DNA from: Puccinellia tenuiflora
Lineage: Eukaryota; Streptophyta; Magnoliopsida; Poales; Poaceae
DNA: 64,000 bases
Direction of reading: 5' to 3'
NCBI GenBank assembly: GCA_012064385.1
Contig: QRDG01000474.1
Location: forward strand, 329,087 to 393,086
Shown here one piece after another: positions 11,105 through 21,545 of the stretch. Positions within the stretch are counted from its first letter, which is position 1; every line of letters starts with the position of its first letter. Below the pieces are notes generated by a model. It was not told the DNA's origin. It was given only the letters and a program-made list of their open reading frames with translations, and did no database searches. Position numbers and translations under genes: made by a program.

Positions 11105-13288
11105 TGATGGTAGATATTGATAAGTTGGGTGGTGCCCCAAGCGAAGGCGGAATTGTAGCTAGTAGCAGTTTTCCCTCGTTTAACGAACCGAGGTTGTCGG
11201 AGAACTGTCCCAGGAACTGGGGGTGTCTCGAGAAGGATCGAGTAAGGGGCTGAACACGGAATCAAACAACCCTCAACGTGCTCCGGCGACGGTGCTCGTC
11301 GGACTCGCTGTGGGACAGCACTGCAGAGATGGAACGCACGGTCTTACCCAGGTTCAGGGCCCTCTTGTGGAGGTAAAACCCCTACGTCCTGCTTTCGTGT
11401 ATTGTACTGCTTGGAGAGTTCACAGTACAAGGAGAGCTTGTCGAGCTCGAGGTGGCTAACAATGGCTACTTGCTAGTCTTCAGATCTAGGGTTTGGTCGA
11501 GTAGGGTTGCACCAACCGAAGATCGAACCCTTTGCTAGGGTGCGCTCCTCCTCCTTTTATAGGCGTCCTGGACCTCTTCTGCCCAAACATTTGGGCGGGA
11601 AGGGTTACCACATGGCGACGAAGGAGGAGGCGCGGTGCACCGTAAAGGTGAAGTCTACCATAAAGGTAAAGCTCGTGGACGCGGTCCACGGCAGGGGAAC
11701 GGCGTCACCAAAGCTGAAAAGGGGGCACCGACCAGCTGGACAGTGGGCTGGCGCTTGCCGAGGTGGGAGGTGACCCACGGTGACGTCGTCCTTGGAGCGT
11801 AGCTGCAGACTGTTCCCTTGTCACCAAAGAGGCAATACTCGTTGTCCGCTTTGCTTGGCTCCGCTTTGTTGACTGCTTTATACATGGAAACAGCAACTGC
11901 GGCGTCGTCGTCATCGCGCGTAGGCACGCGCGTCACTCTGCACATGGCGCAGAGCCCATGTGCGCTCTGCCGTGGGGGCAGAGATTGCTTCACGAGGAAG
12001 GCGCTTCGCGAGGCGAAAAAGCCTCGCCGAGCCCTTCAGCTTGGTCCTTAGCAGAATTGCGGGCGGCGTCGGAGACGCCTTGTCGAGGTGCGATCCCTCG
12101 CCAAGGGAGAGAGTCCTTGGCGAGGAGAAAAAACCCTTCGCGAGGGGAAAATCCTCGCGGAGCTCGCCAGGCTTGGAGAGCCTGGTCCTTAGCGAAAATC
12201 ATCCAAAGAATCTTGTGGGCCCTGGCAGGCCGGCCCGTGGTACCCTGGTTTCCACTGTGCCGACAGAGGTTTATCGAACCAGTACAACTTTGAAATCAAC
12301 AACGAGGTGAATGTTGAAGATCTCTGGCGCTTGACCTTCAACAGACGTGGACCTGCACACACTCAACCAAATACTTTGCCCCCAACGGCGGAAAGGTTGT
12401 CAATCTTTCCGGTCTCGCAGAAAACAAAGTGGTTAATTGTATGATGAAATAGATAAAATATGAAAAGTGACAATAATGATGATTAAAAGCAAGTAAATGA
12501 GGTTGTAAACAATGTAAAAAGGTGGACCGGGGGCCATGGGTTCACTATAAGAATCATGCACAATCTAAACATAACTTCATAATCCATCGGATCCTAGCAA
12601 ACACATCACATAGCATTACAATAATCGATCTTGATCATGTTAGGCAGCTCACAAGATCATAAGACATGAAGTACAAGAGAGAGAGACTACCAACTAGCTA
12701 CTGCCATCGACCCGTAGTCAAAGGTGAGACTACTCACAAATCATCCCGGAGGAAGGCATGACGATGAAGAGCCCTCCGGGATCGATCTCCCCTCCGGCAG
12801 AGTGCCGGGATCAGCTTCAGATTGGACCCCGAACTAGGGTTTTCGGTGACGGCACGTCGGGGTCGAGTTTCTGAAAAATAATGGCCGCCCTCACGTTTTT
12901 AGGTTAAAAGGGATTTTATAGGCGTCGGAGGGGGCCGAGGGGACGCCCCAGGAGCAGGGGCGGGTCCCACCCGCGGGTCCAGGTGGGGCCGCGGCAGCAG
13001 GCCGCCCCTGCCCTGTGGGTGGCCCCCCAGGCTGCCCTTTGGTCCACAGGTGTCTTCCGTCGCATAAAAAATCTCCGTAAAGTTTCGTCCAATTCCGAGA
13101 ATATTTACAGAAGTAAATTTTCTGAAATACAAAAACAGCAAAAACAGGGAACTGGCACTGGGCATCTTGTTAATAGGTTAGTCCGACAAAATGCATAAAA
13201 ATGATATAAATGACAGTAAAAACATGTGACAATATCACAAAACTAGCATGGATCACTCAAAAATTATAGATACGTTTGAGACATATCA
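11105..13288 (-). mobile_element. 5' LTR of element B, with solo LTR inside and a deletion
   Basis: On the minus strand it starts TGATATGTCTCAAACG (13288) and ends in CCATCA (11105). It contains a foreign solo LTR (11195-12265). Compared with the LTR at 21546-23142 it also lacks about 490 bp: GGGTTCACTA at about 12548 joins directly to TAAGAATCATG. Correcting for both gives about 1.6 kb, the same as its relatives. The TATA-like TTTTATAGG lies at about 12912-12920 and the transcription direction is leftward. Confidence 0.85.
11195..12265 (-). mobile_element. Solo LTR (Tat-like Gypsy), TSD GAGGT
   Basis: The block is bounded by TGTCGG and CCGACA ends and by an exact 5-bp TSD, GAGGT at 11190-11194 and 12266-12270. 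It interrupts the Athila-type LTR exactly where the other copies read through from ACCGAGGT to TTATCGAACC. The probable promoter is on the minus strand: GCCTATAAAAGGAGG at about 11554-11568. The TGTCGG start resembles the Tat LTRs at 42565 and 46483, but family membership is inferred. No internal element sequence is present, so it is a solo LTR. Confidence 0.88.
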
Positions 13289-13293
13289 ATGAC

Positions 13294-13606
13294 CAACAAC
13301 ATGAAGAAACATCGCAACTTGCTCTTCTACGGAGGTGTGGATGCTATCTTTCAGCAGCCCTCTGGACCTGAACGTCTCCACTAGCTTGCAAAAGGGAGCT
13401 CTGCCCATTCACAGCATGTTCACGGCCTCCACCTCGTTGTTGTTGTAGATGTAGTTCAGATTGGCCATCCTCTCCTGATCTCGGAGAAATAATGGACCGT
13501 AACGGATTACACCCATGTAATTGCGGCGTACTACTTTATGGTGGACTAAGAGGAGCCAGGCATGTATCACAGCGATGAGTGCTGCAGCCTGAACGATGAG
13601 AGGCAT
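13294..13606 (-). pseudogene. PIF/Harbinger transposase-like (HARBI1-like) N-terminal remnant
   Basis: Translation from 13606 leftward gives the N-terminal region typical of plant HARBI1-like nucleases and PIF/Harbinger transposases (DUF8040-like): NYMGVIRYGPLFLRDQERM, then YNNNEVEAVNML, then RGLLKDSIHTSVEEQVAMF, then LHVVG. A stop (TGA, about 13409-13411) sits where this family has a residue, and the frame continues open beyond it. The reading is cut at 13293 by Athila-type element B. The catalytic DDE part is missing from the window. It could be a transposon remnant or a domesticated nuclease gene; the sequence does not decide. Confidence 0.65.
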
Positions 13607-13649
13607 ACGAGCTTGTTCGTCCTAGTGAAATCAAGGTGGTACTATAAGA

Positions 13650-14002
13650 ATACAGCCGAAATCTAGCTGCTACGGTCTAAACTAAGATGCACTTAATAGG
13701 AACGCTTGGTCCTACATCGTCGGCATGTCGGATCTATCAATGGGGGGATAGAGCTTACCGCCATGGGGGAAGGGAGTACCGAACAATCGGTGCCGTCGAC
13801 GAGTCAGAGGAGAGGCAGATCTTCCTTGTCGCCATCTCCGTAGTTGTCGCCATCGTCGTCCGGAAGACGGAGGAGAGGCAGATCTGGGAGGTCGCTGTTG
13901 CCGTTGGCAACCAAGATCTAAGTCGCCGCCGCTTCCGCCGCCACCTACGCTGCATAGATAATCTGCTGTCTTCTCCCGCTTCCGGTGACAGCCTAAAGAG
14001 GG
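13650..14002 (-). other. GC-rich candidate 5' exon of the HARBI1-like gene
   Basis: On the minus strand a GC-rich stretch carries ATG codons and an open frame of 32-66 codons. It reaches CCATGGCGGTAAGC at about 13755-13768, where GTAAGC could be a splice donor. A possible acceptor TTTCACTAG lies just upstream of the HARBI1-like reading at about 13618-13626. The exon model is inference: no family similarity is recognised in this short Ser/Thr/Arg-rich peptide. The Copia solo LTR at 14003 cuts the region, and the other flank resumes at 23164. Confidence 0.3.
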
Positions 14003-14477
14003 TGAAAGGACACGGATGTCATCTAGAGGGGGGTGAAGAGGCGATTTAAAATTATTACGGTTTAGGCTTGAATAAATGCGGAATAAAACTAGTGTTTAAT
14101 TTATCAAGCACAAAACCTACACAAGCTAGGTTTACCTAAGTGCACCAACAACTTATGCTAAGAAGGATAAGCAACTATGTGATAGCAATATATATATAAC
14201 TTCAAGCTCGAAGGCTATCACAAAGATAATTGCATAAGTAAAGAGCTCGGGTATAGAAATAACCGAGGCACGCGGAGACGATGATTTATCCCGAAGTTCA
14301 CTTCCCAATGGAAGCTAATCTCCGTTTGGAGCGGTGCGGTGTTCACCAAAGTGAAGCACCGAATAGCCGTCAAATGGCACACCGTAACTCCTTCGTGCCT
14401 CCACCAATGTGGAGTACCACGAGACACTATGGGACACTTGAGGGTGGTCACCGAACCCGTACAAGCTTGGGCAATAT

Positions 14478-14606
14478 CCACAACTTAATTGGAGGCTCCC
14501 AACAAATCCTGCGAGCCACCAAAACTCCAAGATGAACAAGGTTGAGCCACACTCCACAACCTAATTGGAGGCTCCCAACAAATCCCGTGAGCCACCAAAA
14601 CTCCGA
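14478..14606. repeat. ~75-bp tandem duplication inside the Copia LTR
   Basis: CCACAACTTAATTGGAGGCT followed by the CCAACAAATC and GAGCCACCAAAACTCC words occurs twice, starting near 14478 and 14553, with a few substitutions. The equivalent positions of the other two LTR copies were not seen to carry it twice. Confidence 0.75.
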
Positions 14607-15117
14607 GATATCAACAACCGTCTAGGGTACCAACATGCCCTAGAGGAACGAGCTCTAGGGCACCCAAGCACCCAAGCACCCAAGAGTAACAAGCTTCTCA
14701 ACTTTAACTTCCATGAATCACCGTGGAGAACTCAAACCGATGCAACCGATGCAATGGCAAGAACACACTAAGTGGTCAAGTCCTTCAATCCCGAATCCAA
14801 CCAAAGCAACTAATGCTTGGGAGGGATTTGAGAGGAAGAACAAAGGAGAAACACTAAGAAACTCCAAAGATCTAGATCCAAAGGGTTCCCCTCACTTAGA
14901 AGAGAAATCGATTGGTGGAAACGCAGATCTAGACCTCCTCTCTCTTTTCCCTCAAAAACTAGCAAGAACTATTGGAGGGATTAAGAGATAGCAAAGCTCA
15001 AAGGGATGGCAACAATGGAGGAAAATGAGCTCAAGAGTTGGGCAAAAAAATGTTCTCATTCATTTGGGGAAGAAAGCCCTTAAATAGTTTCCCAAATATC
15101 TGTCTGTTGGGGGCAAA

Positions 15118-15290
15118 ACTGCGCGAGGCCGGCCATCAGGCCGGCCATGCCGGCCTCATGACCGGGGCAACCCAAAAGCAGAGCAGCCCGGCCGGCCATG
15201 GGCCCGGCCATGATGGCCGGCCTTGCTCCCGAGAGGCCCTGGCCACGGACCGGCCATGAGGCCGGCCTGGCCGGCTGCTGCCCCTCTTTT
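15118..15290. repeat. GGCCGGCC palindrome cluster in the Copia LTR
   Basis: A dense cluster of GGCCGGCC and GCCGGCCATG words, more than ten GGCCGG cores in about 170 bp. It lies just upstream (in LTR orientation) of the TATA-like element at about 15076-15085. The related LTR at 48978-51159 has a different palindrome cluster in the same place (49797-50130). Confidence 0.8.
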
Positions 15291-16282
15291 TTTCGTTTTT
15301 TTCTTCTTTTCTTTTTCTTCCTAGAAAATGTCCGATACCGGAAATGCAATAACTTTTGTATCCGGACTCCGTTTTCGATAGTCTTGGACTCGTTGGAATC
15401 AGCACAACGAGCACTACAATATTATGCAGATAAAAATCATAGTCCATCAAGATATAATAATAATAAATAAGGAAAGGTTAAACCTCTCTTTTGCAAACTG
15501 GAACCGACATATCTTTTGCAAATGAAGTCCGAAAGAGGTGAAACCAATTTTGTTGGAAAGAGGATGATAGTAGGTACCCTTGGAAATATTTGAAAACAAT
15601 TAAGAGATAAATTCTCAACACATGTATGTGTGGATAATTTCTCAAGGACAAACCGACAATATTTCTAATATCGAAAACGCAATGGAAGACACATATGAAA
15701 ACCGTTTTCGATGAGCTTGGCCTTGTCATGACAAGCACGACAAGCACCAAGACCACACCACGATAAGAGACAAATAAGAACCAATAAAGATGATGCCAAT
15801 GATGCAAAGGTTTAAGCTCTCTACGGCCAATACGCTAAAGCTCACTTGAGAGCCCCTCTTGATAGTACGGTTACCTATCCTAAAACCCGGTCTCCCAACT
15901 ACACCGCGAGACCGGTAAAATAGAAACCCTATCAAGATCATACCTTTGCCTTGCGCATTCCACTTGAGCTAGATGATGACGATCTTGATCTCCTCTCAAG
16001 TGGATCACCTTTCTTGATTACGCTCCACTTGGTGAAGACTCGCATATTGCTCCCCCATATACCAATATGGGAGAGACACTCTTTCGCATATCTTCACTTG
16101 CCCTTATCTTGTATGTTGATCAACTTGCACTTAGCCTTGATCAACATATAATCTTCTTCTTCTAGCCTCGACTCCAACATATGGAGTTCAAGCATTCCTT
16201 ACGGACCAACACTGCAAATATAACTCAAAGCACACATTAGTCCATAGAGATTGTCATTAATTACCAAAACACCACATGGGGG

Positions 16283-17660
16283 TGATTGCTACTGATGAAG
16301 AGTTGGGTGGTGCCCCAAGCGAAGGCGGAGATGTAGCAAGCAGCAGTTTTCCCTCGATATCGAACCGAGGTTTATCGAACCAGTAGGACCTTGAAATCAA
16401 CAACGAGGTGAACGTCAATGTGTCACGCGTTCCGTTGATGAACTTGGACCTGCACACACTCAACCAAAATACTTTGCCCCCAACGGCGGAAAGGTTGTCA
16501 ATCTTTCCGGTCTCGCAGAAAACAAAGCGGTTAATTGTATAGTGAAATAGATGAAATATGAAAATGGACCAGAGGAGTAATGATGGTGAAAAGTGATGAA
16601 TAAAAGTTGCAATCAATGTAAAAAGATGGACCGGGGGCCATGGGTTCAATAGTGGAGTTTCTCAAGTAAATAGAACATTCATATGATGGGTAAACAAATT
16701 ACAGCTGGGCCATCAAAATAGACTTTAACACCGCTGTTTTACCCTTAGTAGCAACAACACACCCTCGCCCTTAGACGTTTCTGTCACTCGTGCCCAGGAA
16801 CAAAAGGGGGCATGAACCCACAATCTAGCATAAATACTCTCTCTTGGAGATACACACAATCACTTGGCCAAAGTAACTACGCACATCGGAGAGCATGCAA
16901 GAACATAAATTACTCATATAAGAATCATGCACAATCTAAACATAACTTCATAATCCATCGGATCCCAGCAAACACATCACATATCATTACAATAATCGAT
17001 CTTGATCATGTTAGGCAGCTCACAAAATCATAAGACATGAAGTACAAGAGAGAGAGACTAGCAACTAGCTACTGCCATCGACCCGTAGTCCAAGGTGAGA
17101 CTACTCACAAATCATCCCGGAGAAAGGCATGACGATGAAGAGCCCTCTGGGATCGATCTCCCCTCCGGCAGAGTGCCGGGATTTTCTTCAGAATCACCCC
17201 CGAATTTGGGTTTGAGGTGATGGCGCCTCGGGATGACTTTTCTGGAAAATAATGGTCGTCCTATCATTTTTAGGGTTTTTAGAATTTTATAGGTGTCGGA
17301 GGGGGCCGAGGCGGTGCCCAGGGGGCAGGGGCGGGCCCCACCCGCGGGTCCAGGAGGGGCCGCGGCAGGGGGCCGCCTGCGCCCTGTGGGTGGCCCCTCA
17401 GGCTCCCCTTTGGTCTTCGGGTGTCTTATTTCGCATAAAAAATCTCCGTAAATTTTCGTCCAATTCCGAGAATATTTCCAGAAGTGATTTTCTGAAAATA
17501 CAAAAATAGCAAAAACAGGGAACTTGCACTGGGCATCTTGTCAATAAGTTAGTCCAATAAAATGCATAAAAATGATGTGATATGACAATAAAAACATGTG
17601 ACAACATCACAAAATTAGCATGGATCACTCAAAAATTATAGATACGTTTGACACGTATCA
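16283..17660 (-). mobile_element. 3' LTR of element C
   Basis: On the minus strand it starts TGATACGTGTCAAACG at 17660 and ends AGTAGCAATCA at 16283. It is 219 bp shorter than the 5' LTR, mainly because one block near 16710 is missing (in the 5' copy this lies about 21975-22200, between CAGCTGGGC and ATCAAAATAG). Substitutions are scattered throughout, so the element is not recent. A TATA-like motif lies at about 17286-17293. Confidence 0.9.
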
Positions 17661-17674
17661 GCATCCCCAAGCTT
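17661..17674 (-). promoter_or_regulatory. Polypurine tract of element C
   Basis: Minus strand AAGCTTGGGGATGC directly abuts the TGATACG start of the 3' LTR, the expected place for plus-strand priming in an LTR retrotransposon. Confidence 0.8.
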
Positions 17675-20529
17675 AACTCCTACTCATCCTCGAGTAGGTA
17701 AGTGATAACAAAATAATTTTTGATGAGACATGCAACCAACATAATCTTGATCAAGATAGTAATGGAAGGCACATGATGTGAATAAGGTGATCCAAAACAA
17801 TCGTCTATAGTTGACATTAAGCAAACAATGATTAACAAACGCTAGCTAACAAATGCTAAAAACTTTTCATGGATAAGTGCATTGGAGACATGGAACCATA
17901 CATAAGGTTTAGAAAAAAGAATTGCAAATTATGTCTCCAATGTAAAGTATCAATCATTCTTCAAAGCATCTAGTTAGTCATTTATGAAAATAGCCAAGCT
18001 CAAGTCAAGTGTCCTAATCCATCTACTTCACAAATCAACTGTTTTGAAGTCTACTCAACTGGTGCAAGTAAGAAGTGGCTTTGGCACCAAGATGTTATGG
18101 CAAAGAGAACAATGATGGAGGTTTGGAAGGTCAAAAAGAAAGACTCAAACAGCGGAGAAGGTAACCACAAGATAGAAGGAAGTCCCGTAGTTGACATTGT
18201 ATGAGGAGTGGTGATTGCCATGCAACGGATGCACATAGAGCTATAAGGGTATGAAAGCTCTCCAATGGAACTAGTGGGGGTTCATCCAACTTGCTTGCTC
18301 ATGAAGACCTAGAGCTCACTTGAGGAGGCTCATCCTTGGAATATACAAGCCAAGTTTTATAACGTTAGTTCCCCACTTACTTATACTACTAAAACAACAT
18401 GAGAACTCTCTACAATGAAGTGTAGGTGCTACTAGCACAAGTGTGGTAAAAAGGATAGTAGTGTTGCTCCCTCTCTCTTTTTCTATTTTTTTTGGATTTT
18501 GGGTGGCCTCCTTGGCTCTTTTAAATGCTCTCTCATTTGGCCTCCTTTGGGCTCTTTTATTCTTTTTATTTATTTTATACCTCACTGTAGGAGCAACACT
18601 CTATATTACAATTGGATCATCACACTTTTTGGTACTCATAACTCATAAGAATAATACATGATGTATAAAAGGAGATATGCATGATCAAGCGTAGTGTGGA
18701 AAAAATGTAGAACATGTCGCAAGCCACGCAGCACACTAACTCAATGATCAAGCAAACTATATGGTAATGAAGAACGACATCAAATCATGTAATGTAATGA
18801 TGGATGTTACATGGCAATGTATCTCAGAATGGCTATGGAAATGCCGTGATAGATAGGTATGGTGGCTGTTTTGAGGGAGATAGTTGGCTTATGTGTAGGA
18901 GAACAGGATGAAGTTCTCCCACGGAGTTGAATGTACTCGCGAAGTATGCACCAATCTCAATGTGAGAGAGGGCATTGCGCAGCACCGAAGAGGCTAGCAA
19001 AATATGGAAGTGTAAGTGCCAAAAAACCAAAACTCACAATGCATTTCGTATATTGCAAACAACTAGCAGTTTCAATGTTCCACAAATGGTTAGAGACACC
19101 CCGAGAGGGATCGTGGTGGCGACACAAGTGCCCCGTTGGCTTCCCCGACCGTTGCAGTAACTACCCACTAGGAACTTATTTTCAACTGAGGAGAATTCAT
19201 GACACATTAGTATTGTGGACTTAGGTTGTTTAGTTCAGAAAAGTATGGCTCCACTCTTTACTAACAAATCTCCACTAATCAGCTCTAACACCATTAACCA
19301 ACATATTTTAACCATTAGTTATTTTAATGTCTCAAAACAATTGAAAAGTATCAAATTATCCACATAGTGATCTACAAGACTATGCAGGTTTTTTCTACTT
19401 CATACCACTACCACATGCATAGCATTTTACCGATCTAACACATTAACCAAGCAATCAAAACAACTCTCTAACAAATATAAGTGAAGAACAAGAGTTTTTA
19501 ATAACAACTACTAGCAGCTCTAAATAAGATAAAAGCTAAAAGCGAGAGCTTACTAGCAAACAGACAGTAGCTAAGAATACTCAACAAAATATAAGCGAAG
19601 CACAGGAGTATTCAAATGAAAAAGCGGAGCGTGTCTCTCTCCCATACAAATAAAGCAAGGATCAAACAAGCATATGAGCAGAAAAATAACAAACAAAACT
19701 GAAAGTAAAAAGACGCTCCAAGTATAGCACATAATATGTAAAGTGATAAAAACGTAGTTCAACAAAGACGACCTCATGATAGTCGATGAAGAAGAGGGGA
19801 TGCCTTGGGCATCCCCAAGCTTTGACGCTTGATAGTTTTTGATATTCAGAGGGGGTGACATGGGGGCATCCCCAAGCTTGAGCTCTGATCCATCTTCAAT
19901 TTTTTCATTATCCTCTCCTTTGGACCTTAAAAACTCCTTTCACACAAAACTTTTCATAAACTGATTAGAGGGTTAGTGCTCATAAATTAAAATGCACATG
20001 TGTTCATCTCAAGACAAATTGCAAACAACTTTATTAGGCATTATATACTATTCACTAAGTCTAAATGTGGCACTCTACCTCTAGAGTATCACATTTAATG
20101 ATAGTAAAGAGACGAATGCAAAATAAAAGCAGAATCTGTCAAAATCTGAATAGTCTGTAAAGATCAAATTTTTCGAGGAACTTTTGTAGCTAAAATCAGA
20201 AAACTCAAAACTAACTAAAGATAGATAAAAGTATCAGGCTTGCTGTCTAAAAATTTCAAAAACAGATAAAATTCAGAGATTTTTTGGATTTTCGAAGAGT
20301 GAAGGACAGAAATCTGTTTCTGGACAGCAAAACAACACCTCGCACTTTCAATGCATTAGAGGCTAAACTTGGCACAAAAAACCAAAAGAAAAAGATACAA
20401 TGAAGTTTCTATAGAGGCAACAACTTCAAGACTCAAGAAAAGTAAAAATAAAACTGAAAGTAAAATATGGGTTGCCTCCCAACAGGCGCTTTTCTTTAAC
20501 GCCTTTTAGCTAGGCGCAATGCCAAATAT
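17675..20529 (-). other. Noncoding 3' internal region of element C
   Basis: AT-rich sequence with no RT, RNase H, integrase or env-like reading in any frame that I recognise. From about 19250 to 20529 it is clearly similar to the region left of gag-pro in element B (about 7690-9000), including the GGTTGCCTCCCAACA and GCACTTTCAATGCATTAGAG words. Two extra polypurine-like words (minus strand AGCTTGGGGATGCC) occur at about 19806-19820 and 19864-19878. Confidence 0.75.
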
Positions 20530-21357
20530 CAAGTTTTTCCAAAATCCATTGCAACTTTTCCTTCAATAAGCACTTCTTTCTCTTTAAGAGGAAAGGAAAA
20601 CCTGCCCGTAATGGGAAAACGAAAGCGTATGCGGCCCTTTTTAACATCAATAAAAGCTCCCACGGAACGAAGAAAAGATCTTCCAAGCACAATATTAGCT
20701 TGAGTTTTTTACTCCAAAACCAAGAAATCAACCAAAGTAGTCTTATTTTTCAAAGTGACAAGGACTTCATTAAATCTTTTATAGATTTTTGAAGAGCTAC
20801 AATCAGAATGAGAATGACAAAGAGGATAATCAAATAAGTCTCCAAAATTCATAGTATCGAAAACCATTCTAGGCATGGATGACATCATAGAACCAATATC
20901 ACAATAAGCAAGGAACCTTCTATCTTTTATTTCAATAGGAATATAAGGTTCCCAATCTCCATCTATTTCAAGTGTTTGATAATTTTTAGAATTCTCCTCT
21001 ATTCCATTAAAATTTGGATCACACAAAAATATTTTCTATTTTATCCAATCTATCAAGTATTCAATCAGTTTTCTCATTCATGGGAAAAACAACCAAACCA
21101 TTTATAATTCTAAGAGATTCTGATTCATCAATTTCAAGAAAGTCTCCTCCAGTAATAACGTCCAAGGCATGCTTACATGCATCGGATAATCCATAGTAAA
21201 AGCATCTCAGTAAAACACACATAGCAAGCATGGGTTGAATCTTTTGATGTAATTCTGAAATTCTATCCCAAGCATTTTTAAAACTTTCTCCACCCTTTTG
21301 TTTGAAGGTGAAGAATTCTGCCAAGAGAGTCATATCAAGAGTGGTAAAGCTAGACAT
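20530..21357 (-). pseudogene. Short degraded gag-pro of element C
   Basis: The start is the ATG at 21355-21357 (MSSFTTLDM). A partial gag domain is visible (FKQKGGESFKNAWDRISELH, then FYYGLSDACKHALD), followed directly by a retropepsin-like segment, LAYCDIGSMMSSMP. The usual ASV after the catalytic D-x-G is altered to SMM. A second protease block, LGRSFLRSVGAFIDVKKG, appears in another frame around 20640-20690. Gag is much shorter than in element B: the large N-terminal portion and the Asn-rich linker are missing. A stop follows EKTD near 21061, and an in-frame stop lies near 20709. Nonfunctional. Confidence 0.75.
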
Positions 21358-21517
21358 TATGATAAAGCAAAATAACAAGGTAGGAATAAATACTACACTA
21401 ATTTTTTGGGTTTTAAAATTTTGCAAGAAAAATAAGCTAACGAGAAATAAAACAAGCAGGAAAAAAACAAAATAAAGTGATTGAGAGTGTGAGACTCCCC
21501 TTGCTGTAGCTCCAAGA

Positions 21518-21535
21518 TCCCCGGCAACGACGCCA
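21518..21535 (-). promoter_or_regulatory. Primer-binding site, tRNA-Asp type (element C)
   Basis: Minus strand TGGCGTCGTTGCCGGGGA, one mismatch from the tRNA-Asp complement seen in element B, just inside the 5' LTR. Confidence 0.85.
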
Positions 21536-21545
21536 GAAAAGAGCT

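Larger units (their letters stand above)
7361..13288 (-). mobile_element. Athila-type non-autonomous element B (5' LTR + gag-pro)
   Basis: This minus-strand element has its 5' LTR on the right (11105-13288), a primer site at 11077-11094, gag-pro at 9034-10911 and an AT-rich 3' internal region from 9033 leftward. The stretch after gag-pro contains the words GTTGGGAGGCAACCC and GGCGTTAAAGAAAAGCGC (minus strand, about 8900-8940) that follow the coding part of cereal Athila elements. No reverse transcriptase, RNase H or integrase is present. The right flank is ATGAC (13289-13293). No 3' LTR in matching orientation exists on the left, so that end is deleted. The left limit is approximate. Confidence 0.75.

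Noticed and set aside
5333..13288. One complete element with LTRs at 5333 and 11105
   Set aside because: The two LTRs are in opposite orientation and the flanks do not form a direct repeat.
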